Shown in pieces: positions 1-9,039 of a stretch of DNA of 64,000 bases. How positions within the stretch are numbered: the first letter of the stretch is position 1; every line of letters starts with the position of its first letter. A program made the position numbers and the translations under genes. Origin of the DNA: Streptomyces ambofaciens ATCC 23877 (GTDB lineage: Bacteria; Actinomycetota; Actinomycetes; Streptomycetales; Streptomycetaceae); assembly GCF_001267885.1 (NCBI RefSeq), contig NZ_CP012382.1, positions 2,963,001-3,027,000 on the forward strand. Direction: 5' to 3'. The notes beneath the pieces were generated by a model, which searched no databases, had not been told where the DNA came from, and saw only the letters and a program-made list of their open reading frames with translations.

Positions 1-1
1 G

Positions 2-199
2 CCCGACCTGGAGCCCAACGACGCCGTCACCAACGGCAGCGTGCCTCTGCACGGCCGGCTGTCGGTCCTGAAGCAGTGGAACGACGAGGACCCGCCGGAC
101 GCCTTCGAGGAGCGCCGCAACCAGGTCATCCACGACTCCTACCAGCACAACCGCAACCCGTTCGTCGACCACCCGGAGTGGGTCGAGGCGATCTGGTAG
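2..199 (+). CDS. endonuclease I family nuclease, C-terminal fragment
   Basis: Only the last 65 codons are in the window; the gene begins upstream. The visible end contains the segment NRNPFVDHPEW followed by VEAIW and the stop. That closing motif is the signature of the endonuclease I / Bacillus Bsn-type secreted nucleases, in which the Asn and the HPE lie next to the metal-dependent active site. Members cleave DNA and/or RNA non-specifically outside the cell. A signal peptide cannot be checked because the N-terminus is missing. The gene converges on the leftward TPP enzyme gene, with 15 bases between the stops. Confidence 0.8.
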   Translation, partial: PDLEPNDAVTNGSVPLHGRLSVLKQWNDEDPPDAFEERRNQVIHDSYQHNRNPFVDHPEWVEAIW

Positions 200-214
200 G
201 CCCCCGGCCCGCGC

Positions 215-1900
215 TCAGTCCAGGTGCGTCGGAGCGAACATCCGCAGCACGGCCGGGAGGACGACCACCGACGGACCCGGTGCGGCCAGGGCCTTCGCGA
301 GGTCGGCCTCCAGCGCCTCCGGCGACGTACGCACGCCCGGGACGCCGAACGACTCGGCGAGGGCCACGTAGTCGGGGCGGGTCAGCTCCGTCGCCGTCGG
401 CTGCCCGAAGGCGTCGGTCATGTACTCGCGCAGGATGCCGTAGCCGCCGTCGTCGACGATCAGCCAGGTGACGTTCAGGTCGTACTGGCGGGCGGTGGCC
501 AGTTCGGCGATGGAGTACAGGGCACCGCCGTCGCCGGACACCGCCAGCACGGGGTGGGTGGGGTCGGCCGCGGCGGCGCCCAGTGCCGCCGGGAAGCCGT
601 AGCCGAGGCCGCCCGCACCCTGAGCCGAGTGCATGGTGTTGGGGGCCTTGGCGTCGAAGGCCGACCAGGCCCAGTAGGCCAGGATGGTCATGTCCCAGAA
701 GGACGGGGCGCCGGCCGGGAGGGCCCCGCGCACGGCGGCGAGGACGTCCTGTTCCAGGGTCAGCTCCTGGGAGGCGATGCGCTCGCGGACCCGGTCCAGT
801 ACCTCCCGCACCCGCTCCGGCGCGGCCGGGTCGGTGCGCTCCTCCACCGTCTCCAGCAGCGCCTGGAGGGCGAGGCGGGCGTCGGCGTGGATGCCGAGGG
901 CCGGATGGTTGGATTCCAGTTTGCCGAGGTCGGCCTCGATCTGGATCACTCGGCCGCGGGGCTTGAAGGTGTGGTAGTTCGAGGAGAGTTCGCCGAGGCC
1001 CGAGCCGACCACCAGGAGGACGTCCGCGTCCTCCAGGAAGTCCGTGGTGTGGCGGTCCTCCAGCCAGGACTGGAGGGACAGGGGGTGGGTCCACGGGAAC
1101 GCGCCCTTGCCGCCGAAGGTCGTGACGACGGGAGCCTGGAGGCGCTCGGCCACCTGCCGGAGCTTCTTCGACGCGTCCGCACGGACGACTCCACCGCCCG
1201 CGATGATCACGGGACGTTCCGCGCGGGACAGCAGGTCCGCCGCGACCGCCGTCAGCTCGGGGCGCGGGGGCAGTTCCTCGGGGAAGGCGTCCCCGCCGGT
1301 GACCACCGGGATCGGCGTCTCGGCCAGGAGGACGTCCTGCGGGATCTCCACCCACACCGGGCCGTGCGGGACGGTCAGCGCGGAGGTCCACGCCTCCGCG
1401 ATCGCGGACGGGATCTGGGACTGGGTGCGGACCGTGTGGACGGACTTCACCACGCCCCGGAAGGACGCCGCCTGGTCGGGGAGTTCGTGCAGGTAGCCGT
1501 GGCGTCCGCCGCCCAGGCCCGCCGTGGGGACCTGGCTGCTGATCGCCAGGACGGGGGCGGAGGCCGCCCGCGCCTCCTGGAGCGCGGCCAGCGAGGTGAG
1601 CGCGCCGGGGCCGGTGGACAGCAGCAGCGGGGCCGCCTCGCCGGTGATCCGGCCGTAGGCGTCCGCCGCGAAACCGGCGTTGTTCTCCACCCGCAGGCCG
1701 ATGTAGCGCAGGTCCGAGCGGCGCAGCGCGTCGAACATGCCGAGGGCGTGCTGGCCGGGCAGCCCGAAGACGGTGGTCGCGCCGAGCCCGGCCAGGGTCT
1801 CCACGACCAGGTCTCCGCCGTTGCGGCCGGGGGGAGGATTCAGCGCGGCCTCCGTCTGGGCGGCGGTCGGACGGAGTACCAGGTCGTGGTCGTGGGTCAC
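215..1900 (-). CDS. thiamine pyrophosphate-dependent decarboxylase-like enzyme (acetolactate synthase/AruI type)
   Basis: This 561-residue protein has the three-domain layout of the acetolactate synthase/benzoylformate decarboxylase family. The N-terminal pyrimidine-binding domain carries the catalytic Glu in [15 protein letters not shown], a central domain follows, and the C-terminal TPP domain has GDGG and, about 30 residues later, VDDGGYG. The start codon overlaps the stop of the upstream ureohydrolase gene by 4 bases, so the two are probably translated together. In Pseudomonas, AruI is a TPP enzyme of this family and size that decarboxylates 2-ketoarginine, upstream of guanidinobutyrase. 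The same pairing here suggests a 2-keto-guanidino acid decarboxylase, but this is inference. True acetolactate synthase is less likely because no regulatory subunit gene is adjacent. Confidence 0.85.
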   Translation of the reverse strand: MTHDHDLVLRPTAAQTEAALNPPPGRNGGDLVVETLAGLGATTVFGLPGQHALGMFDALRRSDLRYIGLRVENNAGFAADAYGRITGEAAPLLLSTGPGALTSLAALQEARAASAPVLAISSQVPTAGLGGGRHGYLHELPDQAASFRGVVKSVHTVRTQSQIPSAIAEAWTSALTVPHGPVWVEIPQDVLLAETPIPVVTGGDAFPEELPPRPELTAVAADLLSRAERPVIIAGGGVVRADASKKLRQVAERLQAPVVTTFGGKGAFPWTHPLSLQSWLEDRHTTDFLEDADVLLVVGSGLGELSSNYHTFKPRGRVIQIEADLGKLESNHPALGIHADARLALQALLETVEERTDPAAPERVREVLDRVRERIASQELTLEQDVLAAVRGALPAGAPSFWDMTILAYWAWSAFDAKAPNTMHSAQGAGGLGYGFPAALGAAAADPTHPVLAVSGDGGALYSIAELATARQYDLNVTWLIVDDGGYGILREYMTDAFGQPTATELTRPDYVALAESFGVPGVRTSPEALEADLAKALAAPGPSVVVLPAVLRMFAPTHLD

Positions 1901-2868
1901 TGCGCTGCCTTCTCCTGGGCGATCTGGCGGGACATGATCGTGGTCAGTTCGTACGCGGTGTGGGAGGCCGCGACCGAGGTGATCTCGGCGTGGTCGTAGG
2001 CGGGGGCGACCTCGACGACGTCGGCCGACACGAGGTTGCAGGACGCCAGGCCGCGCAGGATCTCCAGCAGTTCGCGGGAGGTCATGCCGCCGGCCTCGGG
2101 GGTGCCGGTGCCGGGCGCGTGGGCGGGGTCCAGGCAGTCGATGTCGATGGAGATGTACAGCGGGCGGTCGCCGATGCGCTGGCGGAGCTGGTCGGCGACC
2201 TCGTCGGCGCCCCGGCGGTAGACGTCCGCGGAGGTGACGATGCCGAAGCCCATCTTCTCGTCGTCGGTGAGGTCCTGCTTGCCGTACAGGGGGCCGCGGG
2301 TGCCGACGTGGGAGAGGGCGGAGGTGTCGAGGACGCCCTCCTCGACGGCGCGGCGGAAGGGGGTGCCGTGGGTGTACTCGGCGCCGAAGTACGTGTCCCA
2401 GGTGTCCAGGTGCGCGTCGAAGTGCAGCAGGGCGACCGGGCCGTGCTTCTTGGCGACCGAGCGGAGCAGCGGCAGGGCGATGGTGTGGTCGCCGCCGAGG
2501 GTCATCAGGCGGGCGCCGGTGCCGAGGAGGTCGTCGGCGGCTGCCTCGACGGTCTCCACGGCCTCGTTGATGTTGAACGGGTTGACGGCGATGTCGCCGC
2601 CGTCCGCGACCTGGGCCAGGGCGAAGGGAGAGGCGTCCTGGGCCGGGTTGTAGGGACGCAGCAGGCGGGAGGCCTCGCGGATGGCGTTGCCGCCGAAGCG
2701 GGCGCCGGGCCGGTAGGAGACACCCGAGTCGAACGGCACGCCCACCACGGCGACGTCGGCCGTGCCGACCTCGTCCAGGCGGGGCAGCCGGGCGAAGGTC
2801 GCGGGACCGGCGTACCGCGGGACGCGGGAGGAGTCGACGGGGCCGCGGGGCGTCTCGTTGCTGCTCAT
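1897..2868 (-). CDS. speB: agmatinase/guanidinobutyrase-family ureohydrolase
   Basis: A 323-residue ureohydrolase that hydrolyses a guanidino group to urea plus an amine, using a binuclear manganese site. All metal ligands are visible: His128 in GGDHTI, Asp151/His153/Asp155 in [10 protein letters not shown], and Asp242/Asp244 in [14 protein letters not shown]. Length and motifs fit agmatinase or guanidinobutyrase rather than arginase. It lies 52 bases downstream of the symporter gene and overlaps the TPP enzyme gene by 4 bases. Streptomycetes break down arginine through 4-guanidinobutyrate, so guanidinobutyrate is as likely a substrate as agmatine; the sequence alone does not decide. Confidence 0.93.
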   Translation of the reverse strand: MSSNETPRGPVDSSRVPRYAGPATFARLPRLDEVGTADVAVVGVPFDSGVSYRPGARFGGNAIREASRLLRPYNPAQDASPFALAQVADGGDIAVNPFNINEAVETVEAAADDLLGTGARLMTLGGDHTIALPLLRSVAKKHGPVALLHFDAHLDTWDTYFGAEYTHGTPFRRAVEEGVLDTSALSHVGTRGPLYGKQDLTDDEKMGFGIVTSADVYRRGADEVADQLRQRIGDRPLYISIDIDCLDPAHAPGTGTPEAGGMTSRELLEILRGLASCNLVSADVVEVAPAYDHAEITSVAASHTAYELTTIMSRQIAQEKAAQ

Positions 2869-2920
2869 GTACTGCCTTCCTTCTTACGCTTCGTCGCGTA
2901 TGTACTACTGCCGTCCGACT

Positions 2921-4390
2921 CTACTGGGGAGCCGGGACCGGCGGTTCGGACTGGGGTTCGGGGGCCCGGCCGGCGAGGCGTTCGCGCCAGGCGGTGAGGG
3001 TCGCCTCGTCGGTGGGCCGGGTCGCCAGGGACACGGCGACGTAGACGGCGAGGGAGGCCAGCAGGCCGTAGTAGACGGGCTCGTTGGCGAGGATGCCGTA
3101 GCCCGCCATCAGGCCGACGACCGCGAGGCCGCCGACGGCGACGGCGGCCAGGGCGCCCTGCGCGGTGCCGCGCTTCCACAGCAGTCCGCCGAGGATGGGG
3201 ACGAGGAGGCCGCCGACGAGGAGGTTGTAGGCGACGGTGAGGGCCTCGACGACGTCGTTGAGGGCGATGGAGATGACGATCACCGCGACGCCCATCGCGA
3301 GGATGAAGGCGCGGTTGCCCTTGACCTCGTCGTGCTCCTCCGCGCCGTCCGACGCGCGCATGACGCCGCGCAGCCGGGACCAGATGTCGTTGTTGGCGAC
3401 GGTGGCGCAGGCGATGAGGGCGCCGGAGGACGTGGACATCACGGCGGCCAGGGCGGCGGCCAGGACGAGTCCGCGCACGCCCACGGGCAGTTCGTCCTTG
3501 ACGATGGTGGCGAAGGCGTCGTCGGGGCTGGCCAGCTTCGGGTACAGCACCTTGGCCGCCGTGCCGATGATCGCGCCGGCCACGGCGTAGACGAGGCAGT
3601 AGGTGCCGGCGACGGTGCCGCCCCACTTGGCGGTGCGGTCGCTGCCCGCGGTGAACACGCGCTGCCAGATGTCCTGCCCGATGAGCATGCCGAAGGTGTA
3701 GATCAGCACGTAGGTGAAGATCGTCTCGCCGCCGATGCCCAGCGGGTCGAAGTACTCGGTCGGCAGTTGCGCCTTCATCTCGCCGAAGCCGCCGGCCTTG
3801 ACGACCGCGATGGGCAGCAGCAGGAGCAGCACGCCGATGGTCTTCACCACGAACTGCACCATGTCGGTGAGGGTGATGGACCACATGCCGCCGAGCGTGG
3901 AGTACGCGACGACGATGGAGCCGCCCAGGACGATCGCCAGGGTGCGGTTCACGTCGAAGAGGACGTCGAAGATCGTCGCGTAGGCGATGGTGGAGGTGAC
4001 GGCCAGCATCAGGGTGTACGCCCACATGACGACGCCGGAGATGATGCCCGCCCGGCCGCCGTAGCGCAGGTCGAGCATCTCGGAGACGGTGTAGACCTTG
4101 AGCCGGGCGATGCGGGCGGAGAAGAAGACGGAGAGGGCGAGGATGCCGAGGCCGATGGTGACGACCATCCAGGCGCCGGACAGGCCGTACTGGTAGCCCA
4201 GTCCGACACCGCCGATGGTGGACGCGCCGCCGAGGACGATCGCCGCCATGGTGCCCGAGTACATCGCGGGTCCGAGGCGGCGTCCGGCCACCAGGAACTC
4301 GCTCTTGGACTTGGCGCGGCGCATGCCCCACCAGCCCATGGCCAGCATGCCGGCGAGGTAGACGACGATCACGATGTAGTCGACGGCCAT
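2921..4390 (-). CDS. sodium:solute symporter (SSS family)
   Basis: A 489-residue polytopic membrane protein beginning MAVDYIVIVVYLAGMLAMGW. It has about 13 hydrophobic segments and SSS-family features such as the first helix, the segment AGRRLGPAMYSGTMAA and a hydrophilic C-terminal tail. The start is set by a good Shine-Dalgarno (AAGGAGG on the minus strand, about 8 bases upstream); the frame stays open to 4567 but without a ribosome site. It is the first gene of the leftward set and is divergent from the PucR-type regulator. It probably imports the guanidino or related nitrogen compound processed by the two downstream enzymes; the substrate is inferred from context only. Confidence 0.92.
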   Translation of the reverse strand: MAVDYIVIVVYLAGMLAMGWWGMRRAKSKSEFLVAGRRLGPAMYSGTMAAIVLGGASTIGGVGLGYQYGLSGAWMVVTIGLGILALSVFFSARIARLKVYTVSEMLDLRYGGRAGIISGVVMWAYTLMLAVTSTIAYATIFDVLFDVNRTLAIVLGGSIVVAYSTLGGMWSITLTDMVQFVVKTIGVLLLLLPIAVVKAGGFGEMKAQLPTEYFDPLGIGGETIFTYVLIYTFGMLIGQDIWQRVFTAGSDRTAKWGGTVAGTYCLVYAVAGAIIGTAAKVLYPKLASPDDAFATIVKDELPVGVRGLVLAAALAAVMSTSSGALIACATVANNDIWSRLRGVMRASDGAEEHDEVKGNRAFILAMGVAVIVISIALNDVVEALTVAYNLLVGGLLVPILGGLLWKRGTAQGALAAVAVGGLAVVGLMAGYGILANEPVYYGLLASLAVYVAVSLATRPTDEATLTAWRERLAGRAPEPQSEPPVPAPQ

Positions 4391-4599
4391 GAGGGGCCCT
4401 CCTTCGCGCACTCTCGGTGGCGTGTCGTGCAGTGGGACGGTCCGGTGGACTGCTCCGGTGGCGTCTCGCGGGGACATCCGCCCGTACCCGCGGCCGCCGG
4501 TCTGGATTCCGGTCCTGGTCGACACTAGGTGGCTGAAAAGCAGCTGCGAAGTGTACGTTTCATCCATTCGGGGTCATGGCAACGGAGGAAACATCCACT
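4391..4599. promoter_or_regulatory. divergent promoter region, symporter operon / PucR-type regulator
   Basis: About 210 bases separate the start of the leftward symporter gene from the likely GTG start of the rightward PucR-type gene. PucR regulators commonly act on a divergent neighbour, so their operator is expected here. I see no clear palindrome and do not name a site. The right edge contains the Shine-Dalgarno GGAGGAA at 4584-4590. Confidence 0.5.
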
Positions 4600-6198
4600 G
4601 TGCAGGAGTCAGCCGCCTCACCCGCGGGCCCGACGCCCCCCACCCCGCCGGTCTCCCTCGCCGCGCTGCTCGCCCGCGACGACCTGGGGCTGCGCCAGGT
4701 CACCGGTCCCCCGGCGGCGGAGGTGACGGTCCACGGGGCGCACACCTCCGAGATGTCCGACCCGTACCCGTACCTGCTGGGCGGCGAGCTGCTGCTGACG
4801 GCGGGGGTGCACATCCCGTCCGGGGCGGACGCGGGGGCCGCGTACTTCGACGGCTATGTGTCCCGGATCGTGGCGGCGGGCGGCGCGGCCCTCGGCTTCG
4901 GGGTGGCGCCGGTGCACGACACCGTCCCGGTGGCGCTGGTCGCGGCCTGTGAGGCGTACGGGCTGCCGCTGGTGGAGGTGCCGCCGCGGACGACGTTCTC
5001 GGGCGTGGCCCGCGCGGTGTGGCAGTTGATGGCACGGGCCCGGCTGGCCGAGCTGCGCCGGGTCTCCGAGGCCCAGCAGGGCCTGGCCGCCGCGGCCTCC
5101 CGGCCGGACCCGGTGCCGTCGGTGCTGCGCAGGCTGGCCACCCGGCTCGACGGGCGGGCGGTGCTGTACGGGCCCGAGGGGGCGGAGATCGCGGCGGCGG
5201 GGCGGGAACCCGGCGGGGACGTGCGGCGGGCGCTGGCGGGACTGGCCCGCTTCGTCACCGGCCACGCCTCCACCACCGCCACGGACACGGTCGCCGGCAC
5301 CCGTCTCGCCGCGTACGCCCTCGGTACCGGGCCGGGCTTCGTGCTCGGGGTCGCGGCCCCGCAGCGGGAGGCCGGGGACCACACGATCGCCTCGGTCGCC
5401 GCCGTGCTGCTCTCCCTCCTGACGGGCGAGCAGCACAGCGGCTCCGGCGCGGCCCGCTCCTCGGCCCTGGTACGGCTGCTGCTGGGCGCCCGGCCTCAGG
5501 AGGTGGCGCCGCTGCTCGGCGCAGGGGACGGTGAGGGCGGCGCCCGCTGGCACGTCGTGCACGCCCGTCCGAACACGGGCCCGCTCGACCCGATCTCCGC
5601 GTCCGCCCTGGGCGCGGCCCTCGGCTCCCCCCTCGTCGACCCGGCCGGGGACGTCGTACGGGTGCTCGTCCCGGCCGGACACACGGCAGCCACCGACGCC
5701 GAGACCCCGCCGGCCGCCACCGACCCGCAGGGCCCGTCGGACACCGCCGCCACCGCCCACACCGCCTCCACCGCCCGACCGGAACCCGGCCCCGCCCCAC
5801 AGCCCGGCTGGACGCTCGGCGTCAGCGCTCCCGTCGCCCCGGACGAGTGGCCGGCCGCGGATGCCCAGGCGGCGCGGGCGCTGGCCCGGGCCCGGGCCAC
5901 CCGGGTGCCCCTGGTCCGGCACGCCGACCGGCCCGCGCTCGCCGACCTCGTACCGGACGGCGAGGCCGAGGCGCACGCCCGCGCGCTGCTCGGGCCGGTC
6001 GCGGCCGTCCCCGCGCTCACCGAGACCCTGCGCGCCTGGCTGTCCCTGCACGGGAGCTGGGACCGCACCGCCGTCGCCCTGTCCGTGCACCGCAACACCG
6101 TGCGGCAGCGCATCGCACGCTGCGCGGCCCTGCTGGACACCGACCTCGACGACCCGGACGTACGCATGGAGTTGTGGTTCGCGCTGCGGCGGACGTGA
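4600..6198 (+). CDS. PucR-family transcriptional regulator
   Basis: A PucR-type activator of about 532 residues. The N-terminal purine-catabolism-regulator domain spans roughly residues 20-140 (PYLLGGELLLTAG, later EAYGLPLVEVPP). A variable middle contains a Pro/Thr/Ala-rich insertion around residues 355-395. The C-terminal HTH_30 domain carries SWDRTAVALSVHRNTVRQRI and ends at the protein terminus. I prefer GTG at 4600 because GGAGGAA ends 9 bases upstream; an in-frame ATG at 4576 has no ribosome site. Such proteins usually sense a nitrogen-rich small molecule and control a neighbouring uptake/catabolic operon, here most likely the divergent symporter, ureohydrolase and TPP enzyme genes. Confidence 0.9.
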   Translation: MQESAASPAGPTPPTPPVSLAALLARDDLGLRQVTGPPAAEVTVHGAHTSEMSDPYPYLLGGELLLTAGVHIPSGADAGAAYFDGYVSRIVAAGGAALGFGVAPVHDTVPVALVAACEAYGLPLVEVPPRTTFSGVARAVWQLMARARLAELRRVSEAQQGLAAAASRPDPVPSVLRRLATRLDGRAVLYGPEGAEIAAAGREPGGDVRRALAGLARFVTGHASTTATDTVAGTRLAAYALGTGPGFVLGVAAPQREAGDHTIASVAAVLLSLLTGEQHSGSGAARSSALVRLLLGARPQEVAPLLGAGDGEGGARWHVVHARPNTGPLDPISASALGAALGSPLVDPAGDVVRVLVPAGHTAATDAETPPAATDPQGPSDTAATAHTASTARPEPGPAPQPGWTLGVSAPVAPDEWPAADAQAARALARARATRVPLVRHADRPALADLVPDGEAEAHARALLGPVAAVPALTETLRAWLSLHGSWDRTAVALSVHRNTVRQRIARCAALLDTDLDDPDVRMELWFALRRT

Positions 6199-6279
6199 CC
6201 GGGAGCGGAGAGGGTGACCCGTGTCCCAGCGAGCGATACGCCGGAGACTCGCGGCGGTCGGCTGCCTCACAATGGAGCC

Positions 6280-7068
6280 ATGCCGATATCCGGGACACCC
6301 AGCCGCGCCGAACTCGCCGAACACCTCGTCAGGACGCGTATCGCGGGCGACGTCGCCACGCCCCGCGAGAACAACCTCTCCCACTACCGCAAGCTGGCGA
6401 ACGGCGACCGCAACTTCTGGCTCGGCCTGGAGCTGGGCGACCGCTGGACGGACGAGCAGGACGTGCTCGCGGTGATGGCGGAGCGGGTCGGGGTCAACGA
6501 CGACCCGGAGTACCGGTTCGGGCAGGACACCATCGACCCCGAGCTGACGGTGGCCGCGCTGGAGCGCATGGCCGGCCGGCTGCGCAAGGCGGCGGACGGC
6601 GGACAGCGCGTCCTGTTCGCGACCGGCCACCCCGGCGGCCTGCTCGACGTGCACCGCGCCACGGCCGACGCGCTGCGTGCCGCCGGCTGCGAGATCGTCG
6701 TGATCCCCGAGGGGCTGACGACGGAGGAGGGGTACGTCCAGCAGTTCGCGGACGTCGCGGTGCTGGAGCACGGCGCCTCGCTGTGGCACACCCACTCCGG
6801 CGAGCCGATGAAGGCGATCCTGACCGGCCTGGAGCGTGCGGGGCGCCCGCTGCCCGACCTGGTCGTCGCCGACCACGGCTGGGCGGGGTACGCCGGTCAG
6901 CACGGCGTGGACTCCGTGGGCTACGCCGACTGCAACGACCCGGCCCTCTTCCTGGCCGAGTCCGAGGGCGTCCTCCAGGTCGCGGTGCCGCTGGACGACC
7001 ACGTGGTCAGCCCGCGCTACTACGACCCGATGACGGCCTACCTGCTGGCGGAGGCGGGACTGAGCTGA
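6280..7068 (+). CDS. predicted phosphatase-like protein
   Basis: A 262-residue soluble protein with no signal peptide or membrane segment. It contains LFATGHPGGLLDVHRAT and LVVADHGWAGYAGQHGVDS, a pattern I associate with proteins labelled 'phosphatase' in Streptomyces genomes, but I cannot assign a fold or catalytic residues with certainty. The acidic and histidine residues in these motifs (GHPGG, ADHG) would fit a metal- or phosphate-binding site. The start MPISGTP at 6280 is favoured over the open frame from 6214 because the alignable sequence begins here; the ribosome site (TGGAG) is weak. It is downstream of the PucR gene by 81 bases and may be cotranscribed. Confidence 0.7.
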   Translation: MPISGTPSRAELAEHLVRTRIAGDVATPRENNLSHYRKLANGDRNFWLGLELGDRWTDEQDVLAVMAERVGVNDDPEYRFGQDTIDPELTVAALERMAGRLRKAADGGQRVLFATGHPGGLLDVHRATADALRAAGCEIVVIPEGLTTEEGYVQQFADVAVLEHGASLWHTHSGEPMKAILTGLERAGRPLPDLVVADHGWAGYAGQHGVDSVGYADCNDPALFLAESEGVLQVAVPLDDHVVSPRYYDPMTAYLLAEAGLS

Positions 7069-7159
7069 GCCGCTGGGCGGCCCGTACGGCCGCCACCGGT
7101 CCAGCCACCGGTCCAGCCATCGGCCCCGCGGCCGACCCGCCACCCGTCCCGCCGTCACG

Positions 7160-8131
7160 TCACGGCCAGGGGTTCAGCCCCTCCGAGCGGCGCTGCGCGA
7201 ACCCGGGCGTCGGGTCCAGGTAAACCCGGCGCACCACCGGGAACTCCTCCCGCAGCCGCTGCTCGGCCCGCTCGCACGCCCACTCGACCTGTGCCGCCGT
7301 CGACACGTCCCGGAAGTCGATCTTGGCGGCGACCAGCGCCTCCCGCGGGCCCTGGAGCAGGGTGGTCAGCTCCAGTACGGCCTCGATGTGCTCCACCGCC
7401 AGCAGTTCGGCCCGGATCCGGTCCCGGACGGTGCGGGGCAGCGGTCGCCCGATGAGGAACTCGGCGTTGGAGCGGCCCAGCACCCAGGCGACGTACAGCA
7501 GCAGGGCGCCGATGCACAGGGAGGCCACGCCGTCCCAGACGCCGGAGCCGGTCAGCTGCCCGCCGAGCAGGCCCCCGGCGGCGAGCAGCAGCCCGGCCAG
7601 GGCGGCGGAGTCCTCCATGACGACGGCCTTGACGGCGGTGTCGGGGGTGCGGCGCAGGTAGCGGCCGAAGGGCACCTGGTAGCGGCGGGCCTCCCCGCGC
7701 GCCTGCCTGAGGCCGGTGCGCAGGGAGTAGCCCTCCAGGAGGAAGGCGACGGCGAGGACCAGGTACGCGACCAGCGGGTCGCCGGGTTCCTCGCCGTGGG
7801 TGAGGGTGTGGACGCCGTCGTAGAGGGCGAAGACCGCACCGCCGACGAAGGTGGCGACGGCGGCGAGCAGCGCCCAGATGTAGCGCTCGGGGCCGTGTCC
7901 GAGGGGGTGCTCCTCGTCGGCGGGGCGCGCGCTGCGTCTGAGCGAGGTCAGCAGCAGCACCTCGGTGACGGTGTCGGCGACCGAGTGGGCGGCCTCCGAC
8001 AGCATCGCGCTGGACCCGCTGACCACACCGGCCACCGCCTTGGCGATGGCGATGCCCAGATTGGCGAAGGCGGCGACGAGCACGGTGAAGGTGCTCTCGC
8101 CGCCGGTCTCCTCGCGCGCGGGTCCGGCCAT
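7160..8131 (-). CDS. cation diffusion facilitator (CDF) transporter
   Basis: A 323-residue inner-membrane cation/proton antiporter with about six transmembrane segments. The second contains SEAAHSVADTVTEVLLL with the His and Asp of the transport site; a later one contains VVMEDSAALAGLLLA. The cytoplasmic C-terminal domain (from about residue 225) has the CDF ferredoxin-like pattern, including IDFRDVSTAAQVEWACERAE. Features such as PLGHGPERYIWALLAA resemble the Zn/Fe-type branch. The start MAGPAREE fits the family N-terminus; the frame is open further upstream over the thioesterase gene but without similarity. It lies 5 bases downstream of tesB. The metal specificity is not readable. Confidence 0.9.
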   Translation of the reverse strand: MAGPAREETGGESTFTVLVAAFANLGIAIAKAVAGVVSGSSAMLSEAAHSVADTVTEVLLLTSLRRSARPADEEHPLGHGPERYIWALLAAVATFVGGAVFALYDGVHTLTHGEEPGDPLVAYLVLAVAFLLEGYSLRTGLRQARGEARRYQVPFGRYLRRTPDTAVKAVVMEDSAALAGLLLAAGGLLGGQLTGSGVWDGVASLCIGALLLYVAWVLGRSNAEFLIGRPLPRTVRDRIRAELLAVEHIEAVLELTTLLQGPREALVAAKIDFRDVSTAAQVEWACERAEQRLREEFPVVRRVYLDPTPGFAQRRSEGLNPWP

Positions 8132-8136
8132 ACCCC

Positions 8137-9009
8137 TCAGTGTTCCCGAGGGACGCGCACCACGCCTTCCTGGATGACCGTGAGGGCGAGCCGCCCGTCC
8201 TGCGTGTAGATGCGCGCCTGGGCGAGGCCCCGGCCGCCGGACGCCGACGGCGACTCCTGGTCGTACAGCAGCCACTCGTCGGCGCGGAACGGCCGGTGGA
8301 ACCACATGGCGTGGTCCAGTGAGGCCCCGACGACGTCACCGACGGCCCAGCCGCCCCGGCCGTGCGCGAGCAGCACCGAGTCGAGGAGGGTCATGTCGGA
8401 GACGTAGGTGGCGAGGACGACGTGCAGCAGGGGGTCGTCCGCGAGCTTGCCGTTGGTGCGGAACCACACCTGGGAGTGCGGCTCGCGCGGGGTGCCGAAG
8501 TCGCCGAAGGGCGGGTCGTCGACGTACCGCAGGTCGACCGCGGCCCGGGCCTCCAGGAAACGCTCCACGGTGTCGGCGGGCAGGTGCGGGTAGCTCCGCA
8601 GCCGCTCCTCGCCGGTGGGCAGCGTCGCCGGGTCGGGCGCGGCCGGCATCGGGGCCTGGTGGTCCAGGCCCTCCTCGTACGTCTGGAAGGACGCCGACAG
8701 GCCGAAGATCGGCTTGCCGTGCTGGACGGCGACGACGCGGCGGGTGGTGAAGGAGCGGCCGTCGCGCAGGCGGTCGACGTTGTAGACGATGGGGGCGTCC
8801 GGGTCGCCGGGGCGCAGGAAGTACGCGTGCAGGGAGTGCGCGAGCCGGTCCTGGGGGACCGTGCGCCCGGCGGCGACCAGCGCCTGGGCCGCCACCTGCC
8901 CGCCGAAGACCCGGGGGACGACGGCGGAGCGGGAGCGGCCGCGGTAGATGTCCTCCTCGATCCGCTCGAGGTCGAGCAGATCGAGGAGGGACTGGAGTGC
9001 TTCGCTCAT
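8137..9009 (-). CDS. tesB: acyl-CoA thioesterase II
   Basis: A 290-residue double-hotdog thioesterase that hydrolyses medium- to long-chain acyl-CoA to free acid and CoA. Family landmarks are RVFGGQVAAQALVAAG near the N-terminus, SLHAYFLRPGDPDAPI, the segment RDGRSFTTRRVVAVQ, SLDHAMWFHRPF and the C-terminal IYTQDGRLALTVIQEGVVR. Length matches the usual 285-290 residues. It lies 30 bases downstream of an acyl-CoA dehydrogenase gene on the same strand, which suggests a joint role in acyl-CoA turnover. Confidence 0.95.
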   Translation of the reverse strand: MSEALQSLLDLLDLERIEEDIYRGRSRSAVVPRVFGGQVAAQALVAAGRTVPQDRLAHSLHAYFLRPGDPDAPIVYNVDRLRDGRSFTTRRVVAVQHGKPIFGLSASFQTYEEGLDHQAPMPAAPDPATLPTGEERLRSYPHLPADTVERFLEARAAVDLRYVDDPPFGDFGTPREPHSQVWFRTNGKLADDPLLHVVLATYVSDMTLLDSVLLAHGRGGWAVGDVVGASLDHAMWFHRPFRADEWLLYDQESPSASGGRGLAQARIYTQDGRLALTVIQEGVVRVPREH

Positions 9010-9039
9010 GTCGGGTGGCTCTGTGGTCCGCGGACCGGT

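Noticed and set aside
215..1900. Acetolactate synthase (ilvB) for branched-chain amino acid synthesis
   Set aside because: There is no ilvN/ilvC neighbour, and the gene is coupled to a ureohydrolase; a catabolic TPP decarboxylase fits better.
4618..7158. 846-codon minus-strand open frame opposite the PucR gene
   Set aside because: High G+C DNA leaves antisense frames open. The plus-strand PucR and phosphatase-like proteins have clear motifs, and the antisense product is low-complexity Arg/Gly/Pro sequence.
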